The translations under genes were made by a program, and so were the position numbers. From Krasilnikoviella flava (GTDB lineage Bacteria; Actinomycetota; Actinomycetes; Actinomycetales; Cellulomonadaceae), in contig NZ_FUZQ01000003.1 of the NCBI RefSeq assembly GCF_900167525.1, forward strand, positions 62,001 to 126,000: a stretch of 64,000 nucleotides of DNA. The letters run 5' to 3'. Positions 24,761 through 34,467 of the stretch are shown one piece after another. Below the pieces are notes generated by a model. It saw nothing but the letters and a program-made list of their open reading frames with translations. It was not told the origin of the DNA and ran no database searches. Positions within the stretch are counted from its first letter, which is position 1. Each line of letters starts with the position of its first letter.

Positions 24761-26413
24761 TCAGCCCTTGGCCAGCGCGGCGTAGCGGAACTTGAACGAC
24801 GCGTCGAGCGTGTCCTCCGTGCCCGTGACGTCGGCCCCGGTGACCGCGACCTGCGCACCCTGCAGGTACGGGACGGTCGACAGGTCCTTGGCCTCGGCCT
24901 CCTGGATCTGGCCCAGCAGCTCGGTGCGCTTCGCCTCGTCGGCCGTGACGGCCTGCTCGAGGATCATGTCCTCCACGTCCTGGTTCACGTAGTGGTTGGC
25001 CAGGAAGTTCTCCTTGAGGAAGAACGGCGTGAGGTAGTTGTCCGCGTCGGAGTAGTCCGGGAACCAGCCGAGCTGGTAGGCCGGGTAGACGTCGGCCGTG
25101 CGGTCCTTCGAGTACTGCACCCACTCGGTGGTCTGCAGGTTCACCTTGAACAGGCCGCTCTCCTCGAGCTGGTCCTTGATGAGCGCGTACTCGTCGCCCG
25201 ACGACGGGCCGTAGTGGTCGTTCGAGTACTGCAGGTTCAGCTCGACCGGCGTGGTGACGCCCGCGTCCTCGAGCGTCTTCTTCGCCTTGTCGGTGTCGGG
25301 GCCGCCCTGGCCGTCGCCGTACATCTCCTTGAGCGGCTCCGTGGCGCCGGTCAGGCCGTCGGGCACGAAGGAGTACAGCGGCGTGTAGGTGCCCTTGTAG
25401 ACCTGGTCGGCCAGCGCCTGACGGTCGATGAGGTCGGCCACCGCCTGGCGCACCGCGGTCGCCTTCTTCGGGTCGGCGTCCGACTGCTTCTCGCCGTACG
25501 GCTGGGTGTTGAAGTTGAACGTGATGTAGCGGATCTCGCCGCCGGGGCCGTCCACGACCTTGACCGAGTCGTCGCCGCGCAGGTCCTCGATGTCGGTGGG
25601 CGACAGCGACCGGAACGCGACGTCCACGGAGCCGTCCTGCGCCTCGAGCTTGAGGTTGGAGGCGTCGGTGAAGTACTTGGCGGCGATCTTCGGCGTCTTG
25701 GCCGCGCCGAGGACGCCCTGGTAGCCGTCGTACGCCTCGTAGCTGATGAGCTCGTTGGCCTTGTAGCTCGTGATCGAGTACTGGCCGGCGAACGCCTTAC
25801 CGTCCACGATGGCCTGGTCGTCGGTGACGGCGTCGGCCGAGAAGACGTCCTCGTCCACGATCGGGCCCACCGGCGACGACAGGATCTGCGGGAAGATCTG
25901 GTCGTTCTCGCTCTTGAGCTTGAACACGACGGTGGTGTCGTCCGGCGTCTCGACCGAGTCCAGGTTGTACAGCAGCGACGACGGGCCGTTCTCGTCCGCG
26001 ATCGCGAGCTGGCGGTCGAAGGTGAACTTCACGTCCGAGGAGGTGAGGTCGTTGCCGTTGGCCCACTTGAGGCCCGGCTTGAGCTTCACCGTGTACTCGG
26101 TGGGCGACGTGAACTCCGCCGACTCCGCGATGTCCGGCTCGACGTCCGGGCTGCCGTACGGGGTGTTCATGAGGAACGGGTAGATCTGGTTCATCACCGC
26201 GAACGACCCGTTGTCGTACGACCCGGCCGGGTCGAGCGACGTGATCTTGTCCGTGGTACCGATGACCATCGACTCGGCGCTGCCCCCGCCGCCGTCACCG
26301 CTGCCGCCGTCGTCGGAGCCGCCGCCGCACGCGGTCAGCACCAGCGCGAGCGCTGCGGTCCCTGCGGCGCCGGCGATCAGCCGTCGCGAGCCTCTGATGG
26401 CACTCATGGTCAT
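24761..26413 (-). CDS. ABC transporter substrate-binding lipoprotein, family 5 (second system)
   Basis: 550 residues with a lipoprotein signal ('ALALVLTACGGGSDD', lipobox LTAC), then a Gly/Ser/Asp-rich linker and a full SBP_bac_5 domain ('TVKLKPGLKWANGNDLTSSDVKFTFDR'). It is the first gene of the second importer operon. Two in-frame ATGs (26413 and 26407) follow an AAGGGG ribosome site, and either may be used. Unlike the first importer it has no hydrolase or sugar regulator beside it, so a peptide or other small ligand is the more likely cargo. Confidence 0.92.
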   Translation of the reverse strand: MTMSAIRGSRRLIAGAAGTAALALVLTACGGGSDDGGSGDGGGGSAESMVIGTTDKITSLDPAGSYDNGSFAVMNQIYPFLMNTPYGSPDVEPDIAESAEFTSPTEYTVKLKPGLKWANGNDLTSSDVKFTFDRQLAIADENGPSSLLYNLDSVETPDDTTVVFKLKSENDQIFPQILSSPVGPIVDEDVFSADAVTDDQAIVDGKAFAGQYSITSYKANELISYEAYDGYQGVLGAAKTPKIAAKYFTDASNLKLEAQDGSVDVAFRSLSPTDIEDLRGDDSVKVVDGPGGEIRYITFNFNTQPYGEKQSDADPKKATAVRQAVADLIDRQALADQVYKGTYTPLYSFVPDGLTGATEPLKEMYGDGQGGPDTDKAKKTLEDAGVTTPVELNLQYSNDHYGPSSGDEYALIKDQLEESGLFKVNLQTTEWVQYSKDRTADVYPAYQLGWFPDYSDADNYLTPFFLKENFLANHYVNQDVEDMILEQAVTADEAKRTELLGQIQEAEAKDLSTVPYLQGAQVAVTGADVTGTEDTLDASFKFRYAALAKG

Positions 26414-26614
26414 GGTCCCCTTCGTCCTGGCCGGCCGCGGCGGGTGGCCGCGGGCTCGTCACGATGCGGGCGTTTCTAGCACGCCGGTGTGTCGCCCCCG
26501 TCACGGGTGTGGGTCACTCCCGGGCCGGTGATGGCATCGTGGTCCGGGAACCTACCACCGCTCTCTGCCTCGTGTCACAGGCCGTGAGGCCTCGCAACAC
26601 CTAGACTTCCCGAC

Positions 26615-29296
26615 ATGTCCGGAGCGAGCACCGCGGGTCCCGCCCGGGAGCCGTCGCACCGGAACCCGGCCGAGGAACCGGCGCCGCCCACCGGCCCGCT
26701 GCAGGCCCTGCTGGGCGGCGACACCTCTGACCAGCGGACGGGCTCCGACCTGGTGCGCGTCGTCGATACCCCCGAGGCCCGGGTCCGGCACCCCTCGGAC
26801 ATGCTCGGCATGGTGGTCAGCGCGCTGGCCGTGGCGCTCGTGCTGGTGCTGTCGGTGGTCGCGCACGCCACCACCGAGGGCGTCACCCAGGACGTGCGCG
26901 GCTTCAGCACGCTGCTGGCCCGCATCCTCTTCGTGCCGGTCGCCCTGCTCGAGGGCCTCATCACCTTGTTCGTGCCGGCCGCCGTGCTGATCGAGCTGGG
27001 CTGGCGCCGGCTGGGACGACAGGTGGTCGAGTCGATCTGCGCAGCCGCGCTCGGCCTGGTGCTGGGCGTCGTCACCACCCTGACGATCGCCAGCTTCGGC
27101 AGCGACGAGCTGGTGCGCGGGCTGTCCGTGTACTCCGACGGCGCCTGGCAGCTCACCGTCCCCGGGTACGTCGCCGCGATCGCCGGCCTGCTCACGACGG
27201 CCGGGCCGCGCACCCGCCGGCGCACCGTGCGCTGGTCGTGGAACGTGCTGTACCTGGCCCTGTTCATCGTGCTCATCACCGGGCAGGTGTCGCTGCCGGG
27301 GGTGCTCGTCGCCCTGCTGCTCGGCCGCCTCGCCGGGCAGGCCGTGCAGTACGTCTCGGGCGTGCGCAGCGAGCGTGCGTACGGCGCGGACCTCGTGGCC
27401 GCGGTGCGGCGCGCCGGCTTCCACCCCACGGCGCTGGTGCGGGTGCGCGACGTCTCCGCCGTCGTCGACGACGTGGACGCCGACGGCGCGCCCGCGCTGC
27501 CCGAGGATCCGGTCGCCTCCTACGACGCCGACGGCGACGCCGTGGACGCGCCGGAGGACGACGGCCAGACGCTCCCGCCGGACCCCACGACCGCCGACGC
27601 GGCAGCCGTGGCCCTCACCCGGTCCGGCGACAACCGGGTGTACGCGCTGTTCACGGACGACGAGCCCCGCCGCGACGTCGTCGTGCTCGACGGCGACCGC
27701 CAGGTGCTGACCACCGTGCAGCGGCTGTGGCGCGCGCTGCGGCTGCGCGGCCTCGAGGGCCGGGCGTCGATCTCGCTGCGCGCCGCGGCCGAGCGCACCG
27801 CCCTGCTCGCGTACGCGGCGACCGCCGCCGGCGTGCGCACCCCGCGGCTGGAGGGCATCGGCGTCGCGGACGACTCCGTGGTGCTGGTCCAGGAGCACGC
27901 GCGCGGCGCCGTCTCCCTCCGCGACATGGACGACGCCGAGCTCGAGGGGCCGCGCGGCGACGCGGTGCTCGCCGAGGCGTGGGAGCAGCTGCGCCGCGCG
28001 CACGACGCCGGCCTCACCCATCACGCGCTGACCCCCGACGTCGTGCTGGTGCACCACGACACCGGCGACGAGCCGCACGTCTGGCTCACCGGGTGGGAGC
28101 AGGGCGAGATCGCGTCGGGCACGCTGTCGCGACGGCTCGACCTCACGCAGATGCTCGCGCTGCTGGCCCTGCGCGTCGGCGCCCGCCGCGCGCTCGCCTC
28201 CGCCGTGCGCGCCCTGCCCGACGACGACATCGCCGCCATCGGGCCGCTGCTGCAGTCGATCGCCCTGCCCAGCCCGACGCGCGAGGAGGTGCGCAAGGCC
28301 AAGGGCCTGCTGAACGAGCTGCGCGACGCCCTCGTGGAGCGGCTGCCCCAGGCGGACGTGCAGCCGCAGAACATCACGCGCTTCGGCGCGCGCACGGTCA
28401 TCATGCTGACGCTCACGATCGTCGCCGTCACGGTGATCGTCACGACGATGAACTTCGAGGAGATCGCCTCGGCGATCACCGAGGCGAACCCGTGGTGGGT
28501 GGCGGCATCCTTCGCGTTCGGCGCGATCACCTGGTTCGGCGCTGCCCTGACGTTCAGCGCGTTCGCGCCCGAGAAGCTGCCGCTGTGGCGGGCCACGCTC
28601 ACCCAGATGGCAGGGTCGTTCGTCGCGCTCGCCGCCCCCGCCGGCATCGGTCCCGCGGCACTCAACCTGCGGATGCTCACCCGCCGTGGCGTCTCCACCC
28701 CGATGGCGGTCGCGACCGTCGCCCTGGTGCAGCTGTCGCAGTTCGTCGTCACGGTGCTGCTGCTCGTCGTGCTGTCGGTGTCCACCGGCTCCGGCGGCCT
28801 CATCGACCTGCCCTCGACCACGGTGCTGCTCGCCATCACGGGAGTCGCCGTCGCCGTCGTCGCGACCCTCCTGGTGCCGTCGGTGCGCCGGTGGGCGTGG
28901 GAGAAGGCCCGCCCCACGCTCGAGCAGGTGTGGCCGCGGCTGTCGCAGATGCTCGGTCAGCCCACCCGCCTCGCGCTCGGACTGGGCGGCAACGTCATCA
29001 TGACGCTGGGCTACGTGCTCGCGTTCGACGCCGCCCTCGCCGCGTTCGGGCAGTCGCTCAAGCTCGTCGACGTGGCCGTGATCTACCTGGTCGGCAACTC
29101 CGTCGGCGCCCTGGTGCCCACCCCCGGCGGCCTGGGCGGCGTGGAGGGCGCGCTCATCGCCGGGCTCACGGCCGCCGGAATCCCCCCGTCCCTCGCGTTC
29201 TCCGTGACCATCCTCTACCGCGTCGTCACCTACTGGGCGCGCGTGCCGATCGGCTGGGTGGCGATGCGGCGTCTGGAGAAGACGGGCGACCTCTGA
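26615..29296 (+). CDS. Pseudokinase fused to a lysylphosphatidylglycerol-synthase-type membrane (flippase-like) domain
   Basis: 893 residues in three blocks. Residues ~65-250 hold several membrane helices. Residues ~340-560 resemble a kinase/aminoglycoside-phosphotransferase fold: 'VYALFTDDEP', 'VVLVQEHARGAVSLRDM', then 'HHALTPDVVLV' near residue 470 in place of HRDLKPxNVLV, and 'VWLTGWEQGE' in place of the DFG region. The catalytic Asp, Lys and Asn positions are lost, so it looks like a pseudokinase. Residues ~590-880 form the UPF0104/LPG_synthase_TM domain ('LVPTPGGLGGVEGALIAGLTA'), shared with MprF flippases. Probable role: lipid or polyprenyl-linked glycan translocation gated by a ligand-binding domain. 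TAGACT ends seven bases before ATG 26615, so it is probably leaderless. Confidence 0.82.
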   Translation: MSGASTAGPAREPSHRNPAEEPAPPTGPLQALLGGDTSDQRTGSDLVRVVDTPEARVRHPSDMLGMVVSALAVALVLVLSVVAHATTEGVTQDVRGFSTLLARILFVPVALLEGLITLFVPAAVLIELGWRRLGRQVVESICAAALGLVLGVVTTLTIASFGSDELVRGLSVYSDGAWQLTVPGYVAAIAGLLTTAGPRTRRRTVRWSWNVLYLALFIVLITGQVSLPGVLVALLLGRLAGQAVQYVSGVRSERAYGADLVAAVRRAGFHPTALVRVRDVSAVVDDVDADGAPALPEDPVASYDADGDAVDAPEDDGQTLPPDPTTADAAAVALTRSGDNRVYALFTDDEPRRDVVVLDGDRQVLTTVQRLWRALRLRGLEGRASISLRAAAERTALLAYAATAAGVRTPRLEGIGVADDSVVLVQEHARGAVSLRDMDDAELEGPRGDAVLAEAWEQLRRAHDAGLTHHALTPDVVLVHHDTGDEPHVWLTGWEQGEIASGTLSRRLDLTQMLALLALRVGARRALASAVRALPDDDIAAIGPLLQSIALPSPTREEVRKAKGLLNELRDALVERLPQADVQPQNITRFGARTVIMLTLTIVAVTVIVTTMNFEEIASAITEANPWWVAASFAFGAITWFGAALTFSAFAPEKLPLWRATLTQMAGSFVALAAPAGIGPAALNLRMLTRRGVSTPMAVATVALVQLSQFVVTVLLLVVLSVSTGSGGLIDLPSTTVLLAITGVAVAVVATLLVPSVRRWAWEKARPTLEQVWPRLSQMLGQPTRLALGLGGNVIMTLGYVLAFDAALAAFGQSLKLVDVAVIYLVGNSVGALVPTPGGLGGVEGALIAGLTAAGIPPSLAFSVTILYRVVTYWARVPIGWVAMRRLEKTGDL

Positions 29297-29356
29297 GTCG
29301 CCTCAGGGCGCCCCGCCCGCCGCGCGCTCAAGACAGCCGTCTCATAGCGTGGCCCC

Positions 29357-31438
29357 GTGAACCGTGCCAGGGGGATGTTCAGCGCGCTCGCGGCGCTCTC
29401 GATCGCCGCACTGTCCGCCGTCGTGACACCCACGACGGCCACCGCGGCCACCACCGCGGGCTGGGCCGAGTGGGACCCGCTCACCGGGTCGGCCGGCGAC
29501 TGGTCCACGACGATGCAGCTGCCCGCGGGCGACTTTCCCGCCGCGACGGTGACCAGCAACTCGCGCGGCGGCGGCGTCGGCGTCATCTCGGGGGCCTCGT
29601 CGTGGCTGGCCGCCTCGACGCCGCCCGGTGAGACGTTCGGCTCCAGCCGCAACCAGCCCTACCTCAACCTGCGCCCGCAGGCCGACCGGCCGACGACGCC
29701 GTCCACCACCACCTACACGTTCGAGCGCCCGACACCGGCCGGCGGCTGGGCGTTCGTGCTCGGCGACATCGACGCCGACCGGGTCCGCGTCTCCGCGCTC
29801 GGCGAGGACGGGCAGCCCCTGAGCGCCGACGAGCTCGGCTGGCAGGAGGCCTTCAACTACTGCCAGGGCGCGGGCACCCCGTCGTGCACCGACGTCGACG
29901 TCCCCACCTCGGACCCGGCCACCGGCACGCTGACGGGCAACGCGACCGCCACCGACACCAACGGCGCCAGCGGCTGGTTCCAGCCCTCCGTGCCGGTCAC
30001 GAGCCTCACGATCGAGTTCGCCTGGCGGTCCGGGTTCCCCGTCTACCAGACGTGGTTCGCCTCGCTCGCGCGCGACATCACCGGCACCGTCACGCTCGAC
30101 GACGGGAGCCCGCTCGAGGGCTCGACCGTCACGCTGCTCGGACCCGACGGCACCGCGCTCGCCACCACGACCTCGGCCGCCGACGGCGCGTACGCCTTCG
30201 AGGGCTACACCGCCGCGCCGGGCTACCGGGTGGAGCTGACCGAGCTGCCCGGTCCGTCGGACGACCACCCGTTCGGACTCGTCGCGGTGGGCTCGTCCGT
30301 CGTCGACGACGTCGACCTCACCGACACGGACGGCGTCGCCGACTTCCAGGCCCGCGACATCGAGCCCGTCGCCGTCAGCGGCACCGTGCTCGACGACGAC
30401 GGCGAACCCGTGCCGGGCGCCACCGTGACGCTCACGCCGGTGGGTGGCGGAGAGCCGATCACGGCCGTCACGAACTCGCGCGGCGAGTACCTCGTGGACG
30501 ACGTCGCGTGGGACGTGGAGAACGAGCAGCCGCAGGAGTACGAGTTCACCCTGAGCGACCTGCCGGAGGGCCACGTCGTCACCGGCGCACCGCCGAACCT
30601 CACGGTCGACGTGGGGCAGGAGGAGGCCAGCACCGGCAACGACTTCATCGTCCAAGGGCCGCCGGCCGTCTCCGGCTCCGTCACGGCGGGCGGGGAGCCC
30701 GTGGCGGGGGTCGTCGTGACGCTCGGCGACCGCAGCACCACCACGGGCGCGGACGGCACCTACACGTTCGAGGACGTGCTGCCCGGCGACCTCACCGTGA
30801 CCGTCGAGGCGCCGGACGGCTACACCGTGGACGGCCCGGCCACGCAGGACGTCAATGTGGGCACCGACGACGTGACGGGGATCGACTTCGCCCTGGAGCG
30901 CGAGGTCGTCGCGCCGCCGGCCCAGCCGGTCGGCGGCACCGTCACCGACACCGACGGCGGCCCGGTCCCCGACGCCGAGGTGACCGTCACCGACGCGGAC
31001 GGCGCGGAGGTCGCCACGGCCACCACCGACGAGGACGGCGCGTGGACCGCCGACCTGCCGGACGGCGGGTACACGGCGACGGTCACCCCGCCCGACGGCT
31101 ACGTCGTCGAGGGCGAGGCGTCGCTGCCGTTCGACGTCGTCGGGGGCGAGGTGACCGGGCTCGACTTCGTGCTCGCCGCGCAGGACGCCACCCCGGCGCC
31201 GAGCCCGTCGCCCGACCCGTCCGCGAGCCCGACCGCGCCGCTGCCCGACCCCGGTTCGCCGGGCGACGGACCCGCGGCGTCGGGCGACGGACCCGCCACG
31301 ACGGACGGCACGGGGAGCCTCCCGGCGACAGGCGCCGACGTCGGCGCGGCCGCGCTGGGGGCGCTGCTGCTGGTCACCGCGGGAGGGCTGCTGCTGCGCG
31401 CGTCGCGCCGGCGGGGCACGGGCGCGGCCGAGAGCTGA
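29357..31438 (+). CDS. Sortase-anchored surface protein with carboxypeptidase-regulatory-like repeats, LPATG signal
   Basis: 693 residues. A signal peptide of about 31 residues ends near 'TTATAATTAG'. A ~220-residue N-terminal domain of unknown type is followed by four prealbumin/SdrD-B-like repeats, each with the pattern 'GTV.DDG.P..GATVTL...G....T.T...G.Y.F' (starting near residues 236, 338, 435 and 520). A Pro/Ser/Asp-rich wall-spanning stretch leads to 'LPATG', a hydrophobic helix and 'RASRRR'. It is therefore attached to peptidoglycan by a housekeeping-type sortase. GTG 29357 is preceded by TAGCGT at six bases and no ribosome site, suggesting a leaderless message. Confidence 0.88.
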   Translation: MNRARGMFSALAALSIAALSAVVTPTTATAATTAGWAEWDPLTGSAGDWSTTMQLPAGDFPAATVTSNSRGGGVGVISGASSWLAASTPPGETFGSSRNQPYLNLRPQADRPTTPSTTTYTFERPTPAGGWAFVLGDIDADRVRVSALGEDGQPLSADELGWQEAFNYCQGAGTPSCTDVDVPTSDPATGTLTGNATATDTNGASGWFQPSVPVTSLTIEFAWRSGFPVYQTWFASLARDITGTVTLDDGSPLEGSTVTLLGPDGTALATTTSAADGAYAFEGYTAAPGYRVELTELPGPSDDHPFGLVAVGSSVVDDVDLTDTDGVADFQARDIEPVAVSGTVLDDDGEPVPGATVTLTPVGGGEPITAVTNSRGEYLVDDVAWDVENEQPQEYEFTLSDLPEGHVVTGAPPNLTVDVGQEEASTGNDFIVQGPPAVSGSVTAGGEPVAGVVVTLGDRSTTTGADGTYTFEDVLPGDLTVTVEAPDGYTVDGPATQDVNVGTDDVTGIDFALEREVVAPPAQPVGGTVTDTDGGPVPDAEVTVTDADGAEVATATTDEDGAWTADLPDGGYTATVTPPDGYVVEGEASLPFDVVGGEVTGLDFVLAAQDATPAPSPSPDPSASPTAPLPDPGSPGDGPAASGDGPATTDGTGSLPATGADVGAAALGALLLVTAGGLLLRASRRRGTGAAES

Positions 31439-31463
31439 CGTCGGTCCGGGGGGACGGCGTCAC

Positions 31464-31510
31464 GCTCGCCGCCTGACCGCCGGGGGCGACCCCGCGGTCA
31501 GGCGGCGAGC
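31464..31510. terminator. Bidirectional terminator, perfect 17-bp stem
   Basis: GCTCGCCGCCTGACCGC (31464-31480) is exactly inverted at 31494-31510, around a 13-base loop. It lies between the converging surface-protein and TetR genes. The right arm includes the stop and last codons of the TetR gene. Confidence 0.88.
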
Positions 31511-32163
31511 ATCCCCGTGGCGGACCGCACCAGCTGGTCGGCGAGGACGTCGAGCGGCGGGACGTCGAGGTCGCCCCGCTCGTCGTCCGCCTCCCACGCG
31601 GCGACGGCCGCGACCACCGCGCGCGAGACCATCGCGACGCGCAGCGCGGCCACGGGCTCGACGCCGTCGCACGTCACCGCGCGCATCCGGTCGAGCAGGT
31701 CGAGGGTGCCGACCACGGGCACGTCGACCCCCTCGTAGCGCTTCACGTCGCGCCGCACCCAGTCCATGAAGACCAGCGGCCGGTGCTGCAGCACGGCCTG
31801 CGTGTAGCGGGCCCACGCGCTGGGCCGCAGCCCCTCGACGGCCGTGACCAACGGGACCACGTACGCCCGCACCAGGGCCTCCGGGTCCTGTTCCCTGCCC
31901 TCGGCGACGAGCTCGGCGACCAGGTGCGAGCGATGGGCCTCGATCGGCTTGCTGCGCCAGTGGTACAGCGCGTCGAGCATGGTCTCGCGAGAGCCGAAGT
32001 GGTACGTCACCGCGGAGTGGTTCCGGTGCCCCGCCTCGCGGACGATGGCCCGCGAGCTCGCCCCCTGGAGGCCGTGGCGCGCCACGAGACGCTCCGTGGC
32101 GGTCAGCAGGGCGAGCTGCGACGGGTTCGGGTCGAGAACGTTCTCCAGGTCGTCGCGGGGCAT
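31498..32163 (-). CDS. TetR-family transcriptional regulator
   Basis: 221 residues. The HTH region reads 'LLTATERLVARHGLQGASSRAIVREAGHRNHSAVTYHFGSRETMLDAL', with the TetR 'YHFGSRE' turn. The C-terminal domain is helical and long, with 'LRPSAWARYTQAVLQHRPLVFMDW' as in regulators of lipid or xenobiotic genes. ATG 32163 is preceded on its strand by TACGCT at seven bases with no ribosome site, so it is probably leaderless. It is divergent from the AraC gene across 160 bp, which contains CGTCCCGGGACG (32234-32245), a 12-bp palindrome that could be an operator. Confidence 0.88.
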   Translation of the reverse strand: MPRDDLENVLDPNPSQLALLTATERLVARHGLQGASSRAIVREAGHRNHSAVTYHFGSRETMLDALYHWRSKPIEAHRSHLVAELVAEGREQDPEALVRAYVVPLVTAVEGLRPSAWARYTQAVLQHRPLVFMDWVRRDVKRYEGVDVPVVGTLDLLDRMRAVTCDGVEPVAALRVAMVSRAVVAAVAAWEADDERGDLDVPPLDVLADQLVRSATGMLAA

Positions 32164-32326
32164 CCCCCGGAGCGTAGTCACGACCGCCCGCCGGCCGCGA
32201 GACGCCGGCCGACCGTGGACCGCCCCGGGTGCGCGTCCCGGGACGGTCGCGCGGGCGGTCAGCGCGCGTGGGATGCTCCTGGAGGGCCCGGGCCGGACGC
32301 GCCGGTCGTCGCCCCCGGGAGGCGCG

Positions 32327-33271
32327 ATGACCGTGACGGACCTGCGGACGCCGTCGTGCGACGTCAGCCCCGACGGCCCCGGCTCGATGACGTCGTCGAC
32401 CTCCGCGTCGGCCGCCGCGGAGGAGCTCGACCGCGTGCTCGCCGGGCTGCAGTGGCGGTTCGTGGCCCGGGCGCGGCACACGCTCGCCGCGGGCGAGTGG
32501 GCGGAGCACACCTCCGGGGACGCGGCGCTCCTGCTCGTCACCGACGGTCTGGTGCGCGTGCGCGCCGGGGGCGACATCGCCGACCTCGCCCCCGGCGACT
32601 TCCTGTTCCTGCCGCACGGCCCGCGGTTCGAGGTGCACGCGCTGTCGGACGCGGCCGTCCAGTGCGTGCGGGTGGCGCCGGTCGGGGCGGACAGCGGCGC
32701 GGGCGTGCTGCCCGCCGTCGTGCTCCTCACCGAGCTGCCGCAGACGGAGCCGACGGCCGCGACGATGCTGCGCTCGCTGGTGGAGGACTACCGCGCCCCG
32801 CGCAGCGTGCTGGGCGACCGCGTCGTCACGCTGGTGGCGTCCATGGCGATCAGCGCCTGGTACGCACGCGGGTGCGCCCCGGCGCGCTGGCTGATGCAGC
32901 GCGAGGACCCGGGGCTGGCGAGCGCCGTCGCGGCCATCCACGCCGACCCGGGCCGCGAGTGGACGGTGGACGACCTGGCCCGCGTGGCGCTCGCCTCCCG
33001 CTCCGGGTTCGCCGCCCGGTTCCGCGGCGCCACGGGGCTGACCCCCGGCCGCTACCTGACGCAGGTGCGCGTGTCGCACGCCCGCTGCCTCCTGACGGCA
33101 GGCGACCTCCCGGTCGCGACGATCGCCCGCCGCCTGGGCTACGGATCGGACACGGCGTTCGGCCGCGCCTTCCGCCGTCACACCGGCGCGACGCCGTCCG
33201 AGTACCGCCGCGACAGCGTGCTGCGCACCAGGACCCCGCCCGCGACGGCGGCCACCGCGGCCACGAGATAG
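32327..33271 (+). CDS. AraC-family transcriptional regulator
   Basis: 314 residues. The N-terminal cupin-type sensor includes 'AGEWAEHTSGDAALLLVTDGLVRV' and 'LAPGDFLFLPHGPRFEVHAL'. The C-terminal double HTH has 'WTVDDLARVALASRSGFAARFRGATGLTPGRYL' and 'IARRLGYGSDTAFGRAFRRHTGATPSEYR'. This is the Cupin_6 group (PF12852-like) common near MFS exporters. ATG 32327 follows GGGAGG. The last ~20 residues ('VLRTRTPPATAATAATR') run past the AraC domain into the converging MFS gene for 94 bases and look like run-on. The adjacent MFS gene is the likely target. Confidence 0.9.
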   Translation: MTVTDLRTPSCDVSPDGPGSMTSSTSASAAAEELDRVLAGLQWRFVARARHTLAAGEWAEHTSGDAALLLVTDGLVRVRAGGDIADLAPGDFLFLPHGPRFEVHALSDAAVQCVRVAPVGADSGAGVLPAVVLLTELPQTEPTAATMLRSLVEDYRAPRSVLGDRVVTLVASMAISAWYARGCAPARWLMQREDPGLASAVAAIHADPGREWTVDDLARVALASRSGFAARFRGATGLTPGRYLTQVRVSHARCLLTAGDLPVATIARRLGYGSDTAFGRAFRRHTGATPSEYRRDSVLRTRTPPATAATAATR

Positions 33272-34467
33272 GTCCAGCCGACCCCGACCGAGTCGACGCC
33301 GAGGCCGCCGACGGCGGAGCCGAGGATGATCGCCGTCTGGAACGCCGCCACGACGAGCCCGCTGCCCGCCTCGACCTGGCCCGGCATCATCCGCGTGATC
33401 CACACCTGCACCACGTTGAGCACACCGCCGAACGCCGCGCCCCACACCACGACCGCGGGGTACACGAGCAGGGGAACGGCCGCGGACAGCCCCACGGCGG
33501 CGACGCCCGCACCGATGGCCACGGGCACCGTGAGCAGCAGCACGGACAGGTGCCGGTCGACGAGCGCCCCGATCGCGAAGTTGCCGACCAGCCCGCCCAC
33601 GCCGAACAGCGCGAGCAGCACGGCGATCGTCCCGACGTCCGAGCCCGGCAGCAGCGACAGCGCGGGCCGCACGTACGTGTAGCCGGCGAAGTGCCCGCCG
33701 ATCACCGCGACGATCGCCACCAGGCCCAGCCCGACGCCCGGCGACCGCAGCGCCCGACCCGTCGCCGACCAGCCGATGCCGGGCGTCGGGGCCACGGGCG
33801 GGAGCGCGACGCGCATCGCCACCGCCGTCACCACCGTGACCACCGCGGCCGCCACGAACACGACCCGCCAGCCGGCGGCGGCGCTGAGGATCACGCCGAG
33901 CGGCACGCCCGCCACCGTCGCGACCGTGGTGCCCGCGTTGACGACCATCATGGCCCGGCCCACCCGGTCGGCCGGGACGAGCTGCGTCGCGATGACCAGC
34001 GACATCGACCAGTAGCCGCCCAGGGCGGCGCCGAGCAGCAGGCGGGCCGCCATGAGCACGCCGATGCTGGGCGCCACCGCCACCAGCACGTTGGAGACGA
34101 CCGCCCCCAGCGCGAGCACCACCAGCAGCGTGCGGCGGTCGGTCCGCGGGAACAGGGCGCCCAGGCCGAGCGCGGTGAGCAGCGCCGTGAGGGCCGTGAC
34201 GCTCACCGAGAGGCCCACCACCCCCTCGGAGACCTCGAGGTCGAGGGCCACGGGCGTGAGCACCCCGGGCGGCAGGAACTCCGCCGTCACGAGCGAGAAG
34301 CTGCCCAGGAACATCGTGGCGAGCGCGAACCCCGCGCGGCGCGGCGGGAGCGGGCGGGGCGCCGTCGCGGCGCCGGCCGTCGTGCTGGTCGTCGGGCTGG
34401 TCGTCGTCGTGCTGGTCGTGGGGGCCGCCGCGGTGCTCGCGGCGGCGTCGATCGGGTTCGTCGTCAT
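33178..34467 (-). CDS. MFS transporter, DHA1-type exporter
   Basis: 429 residues. After a Thr-rich cytoplasmic tail of ~45 residues come 12 membrane helices. 'FALATMFLGSFSLVTAEFLPPGVLTPVALDLEVSEG' and 'GLGALFPRTDRRTLLV' (motif A position) match the arabinose/chloramphenicol-efflux group of MFS exporters. The start at ATG 34467 is the first that keeps the family N-terminus; no strong ribosome site is visible. The gene converges on, and overlaps, the AraC regulator by 94 bp. The substrate is unknown. Confidence 0.88.
   Translation of the reverse strand: MTTNPIDAAASTAAAPTTSTTTTSPTTSTTAGAATAPRPLPPRRAGFALATMFLGSFSLVTAEFLPPGVLTPVALDLEVSEGVVGLSVSVTALTALLTALGLGALFPRTDRRTLLVVLALGAVVSNVLVAVAPSIGVLMAARLLLGAALGGYWSMSLVIATQLVPADRVGRAMMVVNAGTTVATVAGVPLGVILSAAAGWRVVFVAAAVVTVVTAVAMRVALPPVAPTPGIGWSATGRALRSPGVGLGLVAIVAVIGGHFAGYTYVRPALSLLPGSDVGTIAVLLALFGVGGLVGNFAIGALVDRHLSVLLLTVPVAIGAGVAAVGLSAAVPLLVYPAVVVWGAAFGGVLNVVQVWITRMMPGQVEAGSGLVVAAFQTAIILGSAVGGLGVDSVGVGWTYLVAAVAAVAGGVLVRSTLSRRYSDGVAPV

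Noticed and set aside
26414-26614. A clear sigma-70 promoter for the second binding-protein gene
   Set aside because: TAGAAA on the minus strand is a possible -10, but no convincing -35 at the right spacing, so no feature was called.
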